Below, piece after piece: positions 39,861 through 51,720 of a stretch of 64,000 nt of DNA. Each line of letters begins with the position of its first letter. The stretch's first letter is position 1. The notes beneath the pieces were generated by a model. The model was not told the origin of the DNA. It saw only the letters and a program-made list of their open reading frames with translations, and made no database searches. Location: positions 26,919,321 through 26,983,320 of the forward strand of contig OX291542.1 in assembly GCA_946406115.1 (NCBI GenBank). Direction: 5' to 3'. The translations under genes were made by a program, and so were the position numbers. Source of the stretch: Apoda limacodes. Its lineage: Eukaryota > Arthropoda > Insecta > Lepidoptera > Limacodidae.

Positions 39861-40010
39861 CTGCCCGATCCCGACTAACTTAAAGACGATCTGACCAATT
39901 TCAACAAACTTGAAGACGATCTGCCCGATCCCGACTAAATTTAAAATGATCTACCCAATCCCGAATAACTTAAAAATGTTCCGCCCAATCCCGACTAACT
40001 TAAAATAGAT
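39861..40010 (+). repeat. 30-bp minisatellite, five units
   Basis: Units start at 39861, 39891, 39921, 39951 and 39981, each of the type ctgcccgatcccgactaact plus ttaaagacgat. Exact 30-bp period with 3-8 differences between units. No frame is open through all units. Confidence 0.9.
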
Positions 40011-41660
40011 CGTCGTAATTATGCATTTCCTGTGTACTTGTATAGAGACAGACTGATGGATATAAATTACAAATCACAAGAATTACATTAATCTATTTTG
40101 GCTCCGGTGTCCACATGCTTTGTCCACGGCTTGACATTATGTATCTACTTAGGGGTAAACTAGGTGTGCAATAGCAAGCAGGCAAGAATGCAAGGTGTCT
40201 TTTACAAGGTTATACCGAAAGGGCGGGGGATACTAGCTAACACTGGAACCTTAAAAGTTATGGAAAAGCGTTTTCTATGTACATTTTTAAATTTGTATCA
40301 TAATATTCTTGGCAAATACGAGTATGTTCTCTAAGATAAAAGACGAAAGAGAAATGATCACCTTGTATAATAAAGTAAGAAAACTAAACCGGAAAATATT
40401 CCTCAATTTGACTGCATTTGTCTGAAAAACTATTTCGATTCGCTATTCATTCCAGTGTTTGTATTGGAAAAGTTTTTCGATTTGCTGAAACATACTTGAC
40501 AGCTACAAATGTTGCAAAGTATACGATTGTCCTTTTGCATGTAACAAAGTAAAATACTTCTTAAATAAACTATTTTAATGTTTTTTTGAAATACCTAGTT
40601 ACCATAAAAAATATTAAATGGTCTTTTATCTCACTGGCTCGGGAAGGCTCCCTTTGTTGTTTAAAACCTGATTCTATTTGCATGAAAAAGCTTAATTTAC
40701 TTGCACGCAATAGGTTTTTTTTTAACATTTCAAAAACAAATTGAATGAAACCGTCCAAAATGAGGTTTGTCCTTTCTACTTTATATATTAGTGATCCGTT
40801 AATAACACTTTTGTTTAATTTTTGATACTATTGCATTAAAGAATTTTTTTGTTTAATGTTATTAAATAGATAATTTGTTGTATTTGGTAAATTATTAAAT
40901 ACAACAAAAATAAATAAGTTTAAGTTTAATTTTTGTTCTAAGAATTTTAAAACTGGCATAGGTGCAAATTCGGAACGCACCTTAAAAAAAAAAAGAAAAA
41001 TGAAAAAGAAAAGAAACATATATTTGGAATTAGGTAGTCAGTACATTATTTTGGTTGTTTTTTACTAGAAACATATTACTTTTACTAAATTAACTAAAAG
41101 TTAATAATTAAAAAACTTAAGTCTCTCCACCAGTGACGTAAAATACCTAAGTTTACCCGCGGAAAATAGATATGTACCTCTGAGCGTGCGATTCGTTTAC
41201 TTCATGCAGATATACAAAAAAGCCGAACCTATTTCAGTGCCTAAGAATCGCTCGCTTTGTCCGGGATTCATTTTATAAACTACGCACTTTGCTTGTGGGT
41301 TCAATCATTGAATCCTTCGCTTCCTCTCGCACTCACGCCAAAAAGCAACTTTCCAGCCTTGCATAACAAATCAGTCGTCATGGGCAGGTAAAGCGGATGC
41401 TATGACCTTAATTACTCCTATGGATTTTTTCTTTGTAAACAATATTTTCTCTGAGCCAAGCGCGCGTCCATAGAACCCACGGGCGGTAATGACACGCCTT
41501 TTTTATGAAGTATATACTGGTGTAAGAACTATATCGTTGTTCTGCACACAAACTACGCGCACACTACAAGTAAAGCATAATAATATGTATACATATACAA
41601 GCGAGCAAAAACCTACAAGTTTTAACTTTAAACAAAACTTTTTAATTCATAAATTCTCGA
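40011..41660. other. Non-coding DNA including repeat 40385-40530
   Basis: 40385-40530 pairs with 26795-26920. An 11-15 bp near-palindrome around 40860-40920 (attaaataga/ttgttgtattt) is minor. Otherwise nothing. Confidence 0.4.
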
Positions 41661-41663
41661 GAT

Positions 41664-41718
41664 ATGGCGGTTGCGTTGTTTTCTCTTCTTCTGTTCCCGC
41701 CATTTCAATTGTGTTTTG
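41664..41718 (+). CDS. Possible host first exon encoding a signal-peptide-like start
   Basis: ATG (41664) opens MAVALFSLLLFPPFQLCF, a short N-terminus with a hydrophobic core like a secretion signal. It runs after 18 codons plus one base into a good donor, TTTTG|gtgagt (41719). No TATA box or second exon is identified. The hydrophobic pattern plus donor is suggestive only. Confidence 0.25.
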
Positions 41719-42164
41719 GTGAGTTTATTTATTTATTCAACCGTTTTTATTTACCTACTCGCAAATGTTATGAAAAACAGTGTATGTAACAAGGGTAGTA
41801 CGGAAATTACAAACGGAGTCATTAACTTATATATTACCTTAGGCTTCTAAATAACTTATCGTAAGTAATTTTCTTCTTACCACCCTTAATACACAACGTA
41901 CTATAAGGTCAAAAATGCTTGTAATGTGATCATTATTTTGACAACCTTCTTGGAGCAAGGTCGACCTTTTTATGCTATTCGAATAAGCACCCGCAAAGTT
42001 GTACGAAATGAAATTGCTAGTGAGTTTTAGACATAAGCATTTTCCTTTGACAATCCATTGTTGTCGAGTTTTGTTGCATAAATAGTCACGTGTAAAAGAT
42101 AGATTTCAACCAAAATTCTTGTAAAGTGATCATTATTTTGATCATTTTTATTGCGCAAAGTCGA

Positions 42165-42365
42165 CCTCGAAGCAGTGTGCCTGGTGTGAGTTTTAAACGC
42201 TACTATCGCGTTTGCGTTCACGAAATAAATGTATGGAAATGAAGGAGCGCCTCTAGCGGACGCGTTTAGAGACTACTTTTTCTCTTAGGACTTTTAATGA
42301 ATACGCGAACGCAATAGTAGAGTTACAAACACGCAATAACTCACACTCGGCACATTGGTTGTATT
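42165..42365. mobile_element. MITE with imperfect inverted ends of about 60 bp
   Basis: The left cagtgtgcctggtgtgagtt and ctactatcgcgtttgcgtt blocks face the right segment, whose reverse complement reads aatgtgccgagtgtgagtta and ctactattgcgttcgcgta. The core has 'gagcgcctctagcgg'. A common lepidopteran type by its sequence. Confidence 0.75.
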
Positions 42366-43184
42366 TAAATAACTCGTATTGTTTGAGTAAAGCATTATAC
42401 TAGCCTTGGTATGCTGACTGGGCTGCGGGCTGTAGGGTATAAAGTCCTCGTCCTTCGGTCTCATCAGCGTCGCAGCAGTAATGTATTAAAAACTACAACT
42501 CATTTATCAGTAGATATAACGAAAATGAATAATCACCTAAAATCTCTTCTATAAAAGTAAATAGGATTCTACGTTTCAATATTTGCACTCAGATGTGAAA
42601 ACATATACAAACGCACGCTATCACGCTATATATATTCTTGAAAAACCTCATATTTTTTATTTAAGCAAAAGTGTTCCACTTTTGGTAAATGTATGTCTAC
42701 GTACTAACTAAAAATCCAAAAATTAACAAGATTATGAAAAAATTATATCGCCTTTGAATACTACTAAAATAAAAAAAAAATCTGCAGAAATTGGCAGTGA
42801 TACGGACAAATTATCTTGTATCTGCTGCTCATTACGCGCACAGCGTATAAAGTTTATTTTTGTTTACTTTCTAGTGGGTTTTTGAAGTCGGTGCAACTTT
42901 TTCATAATTTTGTTTCGTATTATGTATTTGCGGTGCCGTGTTTGCAATAAATATTGATTCAAACTGTATTTCTGACCATATCGCACAAATGAATCAATTT
43001 GAACTTTGAATCTCTGCATGTCAAAAGAGCATTATAAGCCACCATCAACGATGTGACACGGGTTGGTGAAATAACTGTATGTAAGTTGTTTGCCTTAAAG
43101 TTCACATTCTAATTAACGCATAAATCTATGTAAATAAAAATCAGATACTTAAATGAGTAGGTATGTATGTATATATTATGTAGA
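42366..43184. other. Non-coding DNA
   Basis: Nothing that I can assign. No open frame with motifs. Confidence 0.35.
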
Positions 43185-43345
43185 TCTGTACTTCATATAT
43201 GTATTGTAAATACATAGACAATACTCAGTCTCAAGACTAACACAAATGTTCATTACCAAATTTTTTATCTTGTGCGGGAATCGAACCCATGCCCCTCGAT
43301 TCAGCAGTCAGGATCACTACCCATTGAGCCCAGGAGCCGACATCT
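43185..43345 (-). mobile_element. tRNA-derived SINE, copy 2
   Basis: Minus strand: gtcggctcctgggctcaatg (A-box region), ggcatgggttcgattcccgc (B box), then 'aatgaacatttgtgttagtc' and 'ttgagactgagtattgtcta'. Best preserved of the three copies. Confidence 0.85.
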
Positions 43346-43399
43346 TAATATTAAGAAGCTAAAGAGAAGTAGAGGTTCAATAAAGATAAATCTTTGGAT

Positions 43400-43490
43400 C
43401 ATAAAATGGGGTAAAATTTTATTGATACACATTTATAAATGGCACTACAGACGTTTTAAACTCGATCTATATAATCATCACCATGATCCT
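43400..43490 (+). repeat. Interspersed repeat shared with 28840-28960
   Basis: aattttattgatacacattta, 'atggcactacagacgtttta' and ctcgatctat match. Adjacent to the SINE at 43185. Confidence 0.6.
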
Positions 43491-43917
43491 TGATTTATTT
43501 TACTCCAATATTTAAAATAACTCGGATTTTCATATCCAATTTTATGGTTGGCATCTTTATGGTGAAAAAAATCCATTTATCTAAAAACATGTCTACTTAA
43601 TTGATGCAGATATTTACATTTATATTTTTATGATTACTCAGTATTTGTCTTTCACTCACTCTTTTCGAAAAAAAATATTAACGGGCTGACAGACAGACAG
43701 ACGGACAACAAAGTGACCCTGTGAGTTTTTCGTTTTTTTTTGGGTACAAAATCTTTAAAATGACTATTAATTCGGTAAAAATATATTTGGCATAAATTTA
43801 CATATTATCAAATTAGCCTGCATATAAGGTTTCAGTTAAGGTAAAGTGGTTGGTGAATAGAGTCTATCCTAACATTACGATGTGATTGTGTTTGAAAGCC
43901 ACTGAAAATTTACCTTT

Positions 43918-44313
43918 CGGGAAATAAAAATCAGCCAAGTGAGAGTCGGACTCGCGCATGAAGGGTACCGTATCATTTTCTATGAAAACGGGCAAAACAA
44001 TCACGTTTGTTGTATGGGAGCCCCTAATAAATATTTGTTTTATTTCAATTTAATTATTTATTTTCAAAGTGACTATATAACTAAATATTCTGTGAATATT
44101 TTAAGCGTCTACCTGTTGCCGTTATCAATATCGAGCAAAAATGTAGCTTAAATATTTATTTTATTCTGTTTTGTAGTATTTTTTGTTATAGCGACAATAG
44201 AAATACATCTTCTGTGCAAATATCAACTGTCTAACTATCACGGTACATGAGATACAGCCTGGTGACTTAGTAATGGGGTCCCGTTTTTCCCTTTGGGTAC
44301 AGAACCCTAAAAA
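43918..44313 (+). repeat. 'aagtgagagtcggactcgcg' repeat, copy 1
   Basis: Begins ggaaataaaaatcagccaag, then tcggactcgcgcatgaaggg, 'gtatgggagcccctaataaa', 'aatattctgtgaatattt', 'tacctgttgccgttatcaat', and ends 'tttccctttgggtacagaac'. The same element, inverted and shorter, lies at 54755-55085. Confidence 0.85.
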
Positions 44314-45224
44314 CGGTGATGTAATACTGAAATATCTAAAGTTATTGTTAGTTACATACTATAATGAAATCGCATTTGGATACTAAGAGACCGATAACAC
44401 TCATTTAACAACTTAATTGTTCGCTTCTCAAGCATGGCATGTGAAAAGGTAACAGACAAACAGACAATCAACAGACAAGACTTTCGAATTTATTATTAGT
44501 CTGAATACACTAAAATGGCAGCAGCTAATACGTGTATACCGTTTCTCAAACTGCTTATACATGATGTATAGGTAGGATTTATATATAGGAATAGGCTGTA
44601 TATTTATAGTCATAGGTTAGGTTAGCACTAAGAAGATAATTGAGCAGAAAGAGCAGAATTAAAAGCTTTCATCTTATAACATTAGTGACATAGCTTAAAA
44701 ACTTAATTCGCAAATTCGAGTTTGTAATATAAAGTGATGTTAAAAACCTGAAAACATTATTATACTTATATATATCGCGTGTCACATAAGTTAATTTAAA
44801 ACTAAATTTTCAAGTTAGTATCTTTTTATTCAGAAATATATTTTACGTTCTACAAATTTCCACTTGAAAACAATCGTAAAATCTTTTATTACTTTAACAT
44901 TCGCATTTGATTCATGTTCACAACAATAAAAATACAGAATCGATTAACCTAACAAATTTCACACATTTTGTAGGTGCCTGAATTTATTACTAACAGGCTA
45001 ATAAAATAACATTATATTTATTACTCGCCATGAAAATACACATAACTTTCTGTTTTACGACGTACTACAAACAAAATACAACAAATAGGTATTCCGTCCT
45101 AAAATTGGTAAAAGGAATTCTTTTAAGGGAACTTAAGGCCCACTAGCGCTGCCACTAGATATTGTTTATTTATTTTTTATACAAAGCGTATTCCAAAAAA
45201 GTGAAAAAAATTATTATATACTAA
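44314..45224. other. Non-coding DNA with repeat block 44970-45075
   Basis: 44970-45075 pairs with 31820-31930. The rest is unassigned. Confidence 0.4.
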
Positions 45225-45395
45225 TTAGTGAATAACTACTTTTAGAACGTTTTGTATTTTTGTAGAGCATGCCTGCGAGTTTTAATTCGGCTATTGGCTA
45301 AAGGCAACCACTTTTAGCAGAAAACCCGAATTAAAGCCCGCAGGCATGTTCTACAAATAATATAAAACGTTTTAAAAGTCTAAAGGAAAATCTTA
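45225..45395. mobile_element. MITE with inverted ends of about 50 bp
   Basis: Left acttttagaacgttttgtat and gtagagcatgcctgcgag against right (reverse complement) acttttaaaacgttttatat and gtagaacatgcctgcggg. Internal 'ttaattcgg' blocks also pair. Short spacer with 'ggcaaccacttttagc'. Confidence 0.8.
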
Positions 45396-45639
45396 ATAAT
45401 TATTGAGTAATTGTTGGAGAGTTAAATTAATAAGCGGATCATTATAAATTAATAAGATTTATTTCGATATCGTACAGACAACTTATTTGATATGTGACAG
45501 TTGACTTTAAATAGTTATCATACCAATATGTTTATAAATCTAACACCGGCCCTAAAGCTTGTTATTATAGTAAGTAAAATTACTTAATTTGGTATGTATA
45601 CAGCTGTTAAGCACTTAAAGGTTACAGAGTTATTAAGCT

Positions 45640-45975
45640 ACGTGTACAAGTTCACGAACCAACCTAACGTGTTTTTCTTTCGTTAACGGTTTTGTCAAGA
45701 CATCAGCTAACATTTCCTGGCTTGAAAGATACATTACTTCTATAGTATTGTCTTCGACTATCTTTCTGATAAAGTGATGACGCACGTCTATGCGCAGTGT
45801 TCTCGTATAAAACATAGCATTAGAGCACAATTTTTGGCGGACTGATTGTCATTATAAATAGTTACTAAAATAGGCCGACTTAGGCATTCCTGTCGAAAGG
45901 TTTTGATAAACAAAGCTTTCTTACAAGCATCAGATTATGCCATATTCTCCGCCTCTGTGGTTGAAAGATGCTTTC
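45640..45975 (-). pseudogene. Copia (Ty1/copia) RNase H C-terminal fragment
   Basis: Minus-strand reading gives LSTTEAEN-M-A, then KKALFIKTFRQECLSRP, then RTLRIDVRHHFIRKIVEDN, YLSSQEMLADVLTKPL and KEKHVRLVRELV. These are the closing blocks of a Copia polyprotein (STTEAEYMA ... KHIDIRYHFIRE ... ADILTK). A frameshift lies near 45835, and a stop follows the first block. Only about 330 bp remain; no LTR was identified. Confidence 0.85.
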
Positions 45976-46459
45976 CCAAGATACAATTGACTTACAAATC
46001 AGTGTTGCCAAACGAATTTAGGTTCAAGTCGCCTAAAATCAGCGCTAAGTAGCCTAAATACGCCTAATTTTAAGTCAGGTACCCTAAGTGGTTATCTAAT
46101 TACATACGATGGTAAAGTTTTTTCTATAAATCAACGAAACAACATAATGCATAAGTATTTGTATTTATATATGTACTTGATTATAGCCTATCACAGAATC
46201 ATCATTAATTTCATTGCCGTCAGAAAAATCTGTGACTAAATTTTTTGCCTACAGATGAAATGGTAAAACTACACCAATCTAAAATTTCGTACCTTCTCCA
46301 CCAGCTCATCTCGAGGTGTAAATGCTCATGTTGTAAAGTCGACGGGCCAAACGGTATAGGTAACGGCAGTGGTACTTTACGACAGGTACTTGTGTAACGA
46401 TGTGTTCATACGCCTCTTCGCACTTTCTTACCACAGTAGGCAATTTCCGTCATTGTGGA
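45976..46459. other. Non-coding DNA
   Basis: Nothing assigned. The short block 46010-46090 has repeated gcctaa words. Confidence 0.35.
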
Positions 46460-46715
46460 AGCCGGTACAAGTAACTGTACCCAAAAAGGGCTCGATAGAT
46501 CAGATCCATCAAATTGCAGACCAATCGCTTTCGTGAGCGTCCTAAAATATATCTAAGATACCTAGAAAATTACTATTTTGTCAGCGCTTTTGCCACGGTT
46601 GGGTATCTCACACATCGGTGGGAGGTAGTAATTGAGAGTCAGGGGGAGGCATTGGCATGTGACCTAGAAATAGCGAAGGCGTTTGATTGGGTATTTTATC
46701 TCTTCTAGTACGTCC
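46460..46715 (+). pseudogene. R1/Jockey-type reverse transcriptase fragment
   Basis: Pieces in several frames: VPKKGS, DPSNCRPIAFVSVLKYI, LTHRWEVVIESQGEALACDLEIAKAFDWVF. They match the non-LTR series 'P K x G S x D P S N Y R P I A' and 'L T H R W ... G E A L A V x L D I A K A F D R V W'. Internal deletion of the finger region and several stops. Only the RT entrance and motif A region remain. Confidence 0.85.
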
Positions 46716-48163
46716 CTCATCAAGTTTTAAGTCAAGTCTCCAGCAAGTATTTTTAAGAACTAAGTAACCTTTCCATCACCTGGCATCTAGACTATACCCA
46801 ACTACTTACCGACTTACAGCAGAAATATTATGTTTGGGCTTATTGGAATGATTTCAATGAATAGGTTATCGATTGATGGTGAACAGGGTCTGATGATGGA
46901 GCAAGACAGAGAAATGATGACAAATTGGTGAGGGGTTCTAAGCTACTTTGAATTCGCCAATCGATATAAACGTTTTTTTATGGATCGGGGGTTTTTAAAA
47001 AATTAGAAACGTTCACTTGTTACTTTTCATGGATGACGGAAGACATTTACACATTTTGTCCTCGCGTGAATAAAGGGGGCAGGAGTACAATCATAATACG
47101 GCCGTTTAACTTCTATTCTAGTATTTTCATAGCCAGTTTAGATTTTTCTTAGATGGTTTTAAGTTTAAATACCACGGCATCAAAAAGCCGCTACTAGCCC
47201 GGTCCTTACGAAGTCTATGGCCCTAGGGTATTACAAATAGCCACTATTGTCCTATTTTGTCCTATAAGTCCTATAAGTCCCTATTTTGATTTCCTTTTAA
47301 GACAAATTGTAGCAAAACAACAAGAGAAAATAATGAATCATCGTCGAAAAGCATTCATGATATATAATCCATAGTCGACGACATTTCCTGTAACTTATTA
47401 TTCAACCTCCTGTTGACATTACAGAATAACGGGATATATGTAGGTGTATCCTAAATGTGGGGTATGTTTTACATATGTACACATTTGTCCATTCATGTAT
47501 TGTTTTCATACAATTTGTTTTAAGAACTATGTACCTTTTTAATTGGGTATTCGTATGTAACGCACTCATTAATTTGTTATTTACTTAAGATAAAAAGTAC
47601 TTTATTTGGCTTGAGTAAGCCAAGAAAATTAATTATGTGTACAATATTAACACCCGTATATGATTCATTATAACTGGTTGGCTATAGCGTTAAATTCCTT
47701 TTCCTGTCTCGTTCTCCCATTCAATCATTTAAGTCGTATAAGAAACATTGGATTCTTATTTGATTACGCAGATTCACGATAAGGATTCCTTTTTACCTGA
47801 TTGCGCCAGAAGAATGTTTATGTTTCTTGAATGTGTGCATATATGTTTGTTTATATATTTCTTTGGCACGTTATGTAGGCTAAAGGGCTTGATGTATTTT
47901 AGCTTAAGAGCCGACGTTAAATTCGTCTTAATTGTGAGTGTGACTCTAGGTACATAAAATTCTTAAAAAAAATAAAATGGCGGAGTTTATGCCCTTTAAT
48001 GAGCTGGCTAAAGAATATTGGTTTTCAACACCCTCAAGTTGGGTATGAAAACAAAGAGCTTTAAAAGGAGAGTATGAAAATATATAACACTTCTAATAAA
48101 ATAGTCAAGCGTGAGAAAACAAAAAGATAGAAAAAAAAAGGCCCAAAAAACTAAATATATCAA
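46716..48163. other. Non-coding DNA
   Basis: No gene. Local word repeats such as tcctattttgtcctataagt occur near 47240-47280. Confidence 0.35.
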
Positions 48164-48416
48164 TAAATAATTAATTAAACAAAAAATCCGACTGCAAAAA
48201 CATTAAAACTAAACAGAAATTAAATAATATATACCAAATATTTAACTTTAAGCAGACGAAACTCATATTAACGTAACTAGTATATTTTGAGCAACCTATA
48301 CTACTGTAAGAACTTGCATTGAACTGAGTTCCGTCTGTTTAAAGTTCAATATTTGGTATGGTTTAATTTCTATTTAGTTCTGTTTTTGCAGTCTTTTTTA
48401 TTTCATTAATTATTTA
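48164..48416. mobile_element. MITE with about 95-bp inverted ends
   Basis: Left taaataattaattaaac, gactgcaaaaac, aataccaaatatttaacttt and cagacgaaactca. The right end, read in reverse complement: taaataattaatgaaat, gactgcaaaaac, 'taccaaatattgaacttt' and cagacggaactca. Spacer of about 60 bp. Non-coding. Confidence 0.85.
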
Positions 48417-49264
48417 TTTTATTACTTTTTTGGTTCGAAGTCCTAAGAAATACGATTCACGAAACTATTGCGGCTAATAGATTTATTCTCGTAATGTGAG
48501 AATCATTATTTTCGTTTATTTTGTAACCTGTCATCCGTTTGTTTAGCATTGGTATCAAAAATATTAAAATATTGGCGTCATCTGAAACATCTGTCAAGCG
48601 TTCGTTTTTTGTCACTTTTTTCACCGAAAAATGAAACTTTGGACCCATGACTTGAAGTGGTGTTTTGGTATTGATCTGTGGAACTGCCTACACAAATTCA
48701 TTGCTTATGGTAGTGTGTGTATGTCAACCATTCGTTTTGAACCAAAAGTTAGCAACGTTTCAGAGCTACACGAACGATAGGTGTTGGTGGAAAAACTGGT
48801 GTTATTATAAGTGTGAAAAGTATCAAACTTGGTTGCTTTTTATCCCGCAAAACTAAGACATTCAGAGGAGGTTAGCCTAGTGAATCAGTGTTCACCAAGC
48901 GCAGATTAGACGCAAAATCACAATAGAATAATATATATAATAAGACAAAGTACTATAAAATACAAAAAGTAGTTAATTAAATTAACATGCAAAGCGCATA
49001 CATTTTTATAAAATACACAATCAGTTTACTAAAAGGCAAGTTTCACTAAAAGCGATTTAAATTAACTGCTTTGTTTATGAGCTTGCTGAAAGTGAACAGT
49101 TGTGGGATGAGTGTTGTTTAAATCCGAGTTATACACCTACTTTGTTACGCAAATAAGTTTCTAACTAGGAATTAAAAGTATTGTTCATATGTTTATCCAA
49201 AAATGTTATTTCAATGTAATTAATTGGAGAGTTAAAATTTAAAAACCATTATTTCAGACTTGTT
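48417..49264. other. Non-coding DNA
   Basis: No supported gene. Open frames at 48457 and 48665 look random. Confidence 0.35.
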
Positions 49265-49858
49265 AAAAAACCGGCCAAGTGCGAGTCTGGCTTTTATGTA
49301 GATAGCGCTTCCATCATGAGATCAAGTCTACTAGGTCAATGGAAAGTACCCCATAGGTTTAGTTTTATTTGTGTCACAATATGCGATAAAAATGACCGTA
49401 TTTTGGTTACTTATTTTAACACAGCAGCTTGATTTAAGTTCCCGTAGACCTAAGTATTTGATATTTATTTCAACTTGATACCTTCACACGTTCTTAAGTA
49501 CCTAACAGGGTCTTGACAGACAGACAAAAGATTTTTTTCAAATGTGTTATAACAACAAATTAACAAATTTCGAATTACGTAAGACCTTGATCTTGATGTA
49601 AAATTGAATGATTCTAGGACAACGGGAAGTACCCCATAGGTTTGCCCCGATGCTATAATATGCAATAAAAATGGCCGTTTTTCCGCCGTATTTTTTTACT
49701 GAGTTGACTTAGAAGCTTGATATTTTACAGCTTCAAGGGACCGTAGACCTTAGTATTTGATATTAATTTCAACGGGATACCTTTACGCGTACAGGCAGAC
49801 AACAAAGTGATCCTAAAAGGGTTCCTTTTTTCTTTATGAGGTAAGGAACCCTACAAAT
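49265..49858 (+). repeat. 'ccggccaagtgcgagtctgg' repeat, copy 2, internally duplicated
   Basis: Starts aaaaaaccggccaagtgcga. Two related halves each contain 'gggaagtaccccataggttt' type, 'cgtagacct(a/t)agtatttgat' and 'ttcaacttgatacctt' blocks, and it ends gttcctttttt...aaggaaccctac. Same family as 53038-53485. Confidence 0.8.
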
Positions 49859-50734
49859 TAAGTTGATTATCTGTTTACATTGGTTCTGTCGCACTTAAGT
49901 TACAAAGAAGTTATTTTGATCTAAGCAAAAAACTTGAAAGTAAAAAATGCGAGTAAAACTTAACAAGAATCTTTCGTGTTTGGCAACAGTCATAACTTTG
50001 TACCTGTTACAGCTTGTATATCCTCCATTGCAGTTGTTAGTTTTGGCAGAGCCACGTAACGCCTACATAGCATGTTAGTTGTAAGGTACATTGTGTTCCT
50101 ATTAAAATGTAAATGATTCAAAATGTCAATTCAAATCAATTCAAAGTATGGGAGTCTGACTTACCTCTCGAAACCCATGAATGTTATTGTTTCTAGTATG
50201 CTCCCTGTTCTATAAAATCAAAAAAAAATAACAAACAAAAAAAGTATAATTATTTCGAAACATTTTACAAAAAAATTAAACTGACGAAAAAAAAAACTGA
50301 AAAATATTTTTTAGTCTATTAAAGTTTTAAGTCTGTTAAACTCGCCGTTGAATCAAAGTCCAATAAATTATTCTCTAAAGTAATTTTATTTTTTGTGTTG
50401 ATTTCTTTGTTTGGCACTGATACAAAAAATTTGCCATATTCTTTAATGTTTATTTTATTTTTTCTTTTTCTGTTTCTTTTTAGGCGATTAATTTTTGTCA
50501 AAAAGATTTTATTTCAAATTTTTTGTGCCTTTTTTTCTATTGGTTGGGTAGGCCTGCAAAAATGCTGCTTAAATAAGAAAACTAAACTCACTCACTTTTA
50601 ATACTCTTAGGGATGTAATTTTATTTTTCAACTTAAATGCACCAATTTTTAGGCATATCATATTCAATAAAAAATAAAACTAACTACTGTTTAAACGTTA
50701 TGCGTGGTCATACAATAACAAATATACGCTTCGA
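49859..50734. other. Non-coding DNA
   Basis: Nothing assigned. Long A-rich runs at 50220-50310. Confidence 0.35.
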
Positions 50735-50898
50735 CTCTCCCGACCGACCTCGGCACGGTCGAAAAACTATTGTTAGGCGGCCTCGGCACGTACTATATTC
50801 TCGCTATCCGGATAGCTCCTTCAGAGTGTCGCCCCAAAAGCCCGGTGAAGCAGTAATGGCTGCAACAGCCAACTGCAAAGTCAGACAGAAAAAAAAGT
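50735..50898 (+). repeat. GC-rich repeat, internally deleted copy
   Basis: Same sequence as the two ends of 61386-61852: cctcggcacggtcg, 'ttaggcggcctcggcac', ctcgctatccggatagc, then directly 'tccttcagagtgtcgcccca', 'agcccggtgaagcagtaatg' and ctgcaacagccaactgcaaa. About 290 bp of the longer copy are missing at the palindrome. Confidence 0.85.
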
Positions 50899-51084
50899 TT
50901 TGACCTGAGAACCTTTTCCTTTTGTTTTTCGTGGGTTGAAATGATGATGAACATTAAATAAGAAAATGATAAAATTAAATGTTTAATGTGTGTGTATTTT
51001 GCTGTCTGTTTATAAGTTCAGATATATTATTTTAGAATACAGTTTTTTCGATTAATTTGCAGAATAGATAGAGGATCTGTAATC

Positions 51085-51260
51085 GATACTAATATTTTAA
51101 ATGCGAAAGTGTCTGTCCGACATTGAGTTACCTTTTCACAGCTCAATCGCTAGACCAAATTCGATGAAATTGGCAAGGTGATAAATTTCACTTTGGGGAA
51201 CGACATAGGTTTCGTAAAACGTCAAGTGTGTGTCGGTTGTTTTTCTATAATCAAAAACGA
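51085..51260 (+). repeat. 'ATATTATAAAG'-type repeat, copy 5
   Basis: actaatattttaaatgcgaa, 'ttttcacagctcaatcgcta', ttcgatgaaattggcaaggt and cgtcaagtgtgtgtcggttg. Truncated 3' end. Confidence 0.7.
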
Positions 51261-51564
51261 AATAACGAAATCAGGTTTTTTTTTTGTAAACTTAAAAGAA
51301 AACTATGGTTCAGGCTAGAAATTAAAAAAGGTACAAAGTAATAGTCCAGTCCCCCTGTTTTTATCTGATCGAGTCTATCGCTTTTTTATATTTAGAGCCT
51401 TTTTCATATCATTTGTCATAGTCATAGTCATTTTGGACTTTCAGTTGACAAAATAAGACAAAAAAAAATTAAAATAGTGTGTATGAAATCCAGTTGGCTC
51501 TGCATTTACTACTAATTGATGTTATCATTGTAAAACGTAGATTTTAGTGTTTAATGCATTAATG

Positions 51565-51720
51565 TCGGCTCTTGGCTTAGTTGGTAATTACCCCACTGCT
51601 TAATCGAGGTTTGTGTGTTCAATTTCAACAAACATTTATGTGATGAACATATATATTTGTCTTGAGATTGGATGTTTTCTATGTATAACATGTAAATATT
51701 TACATAAAACTAGCTGAGCG
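51565..51720 (+). mobile_element. tRNA-derived SINE, copy 3
   Basis: gtcggctcttggcttagttg (A box region), tgtgtgttcaatttcaac (decayed B box), 'caaacatttatgtgatgaac' and 'tcttgagattggatgttttc'. Older copy than 43185. Confidence 0.75.

Noticed and set aside
39861..40010. CRISPR-like array
   Set aside because: Eukaryotic DNA; the 30-bp units are contiguous without unique spacers, so it is a minisatellite.
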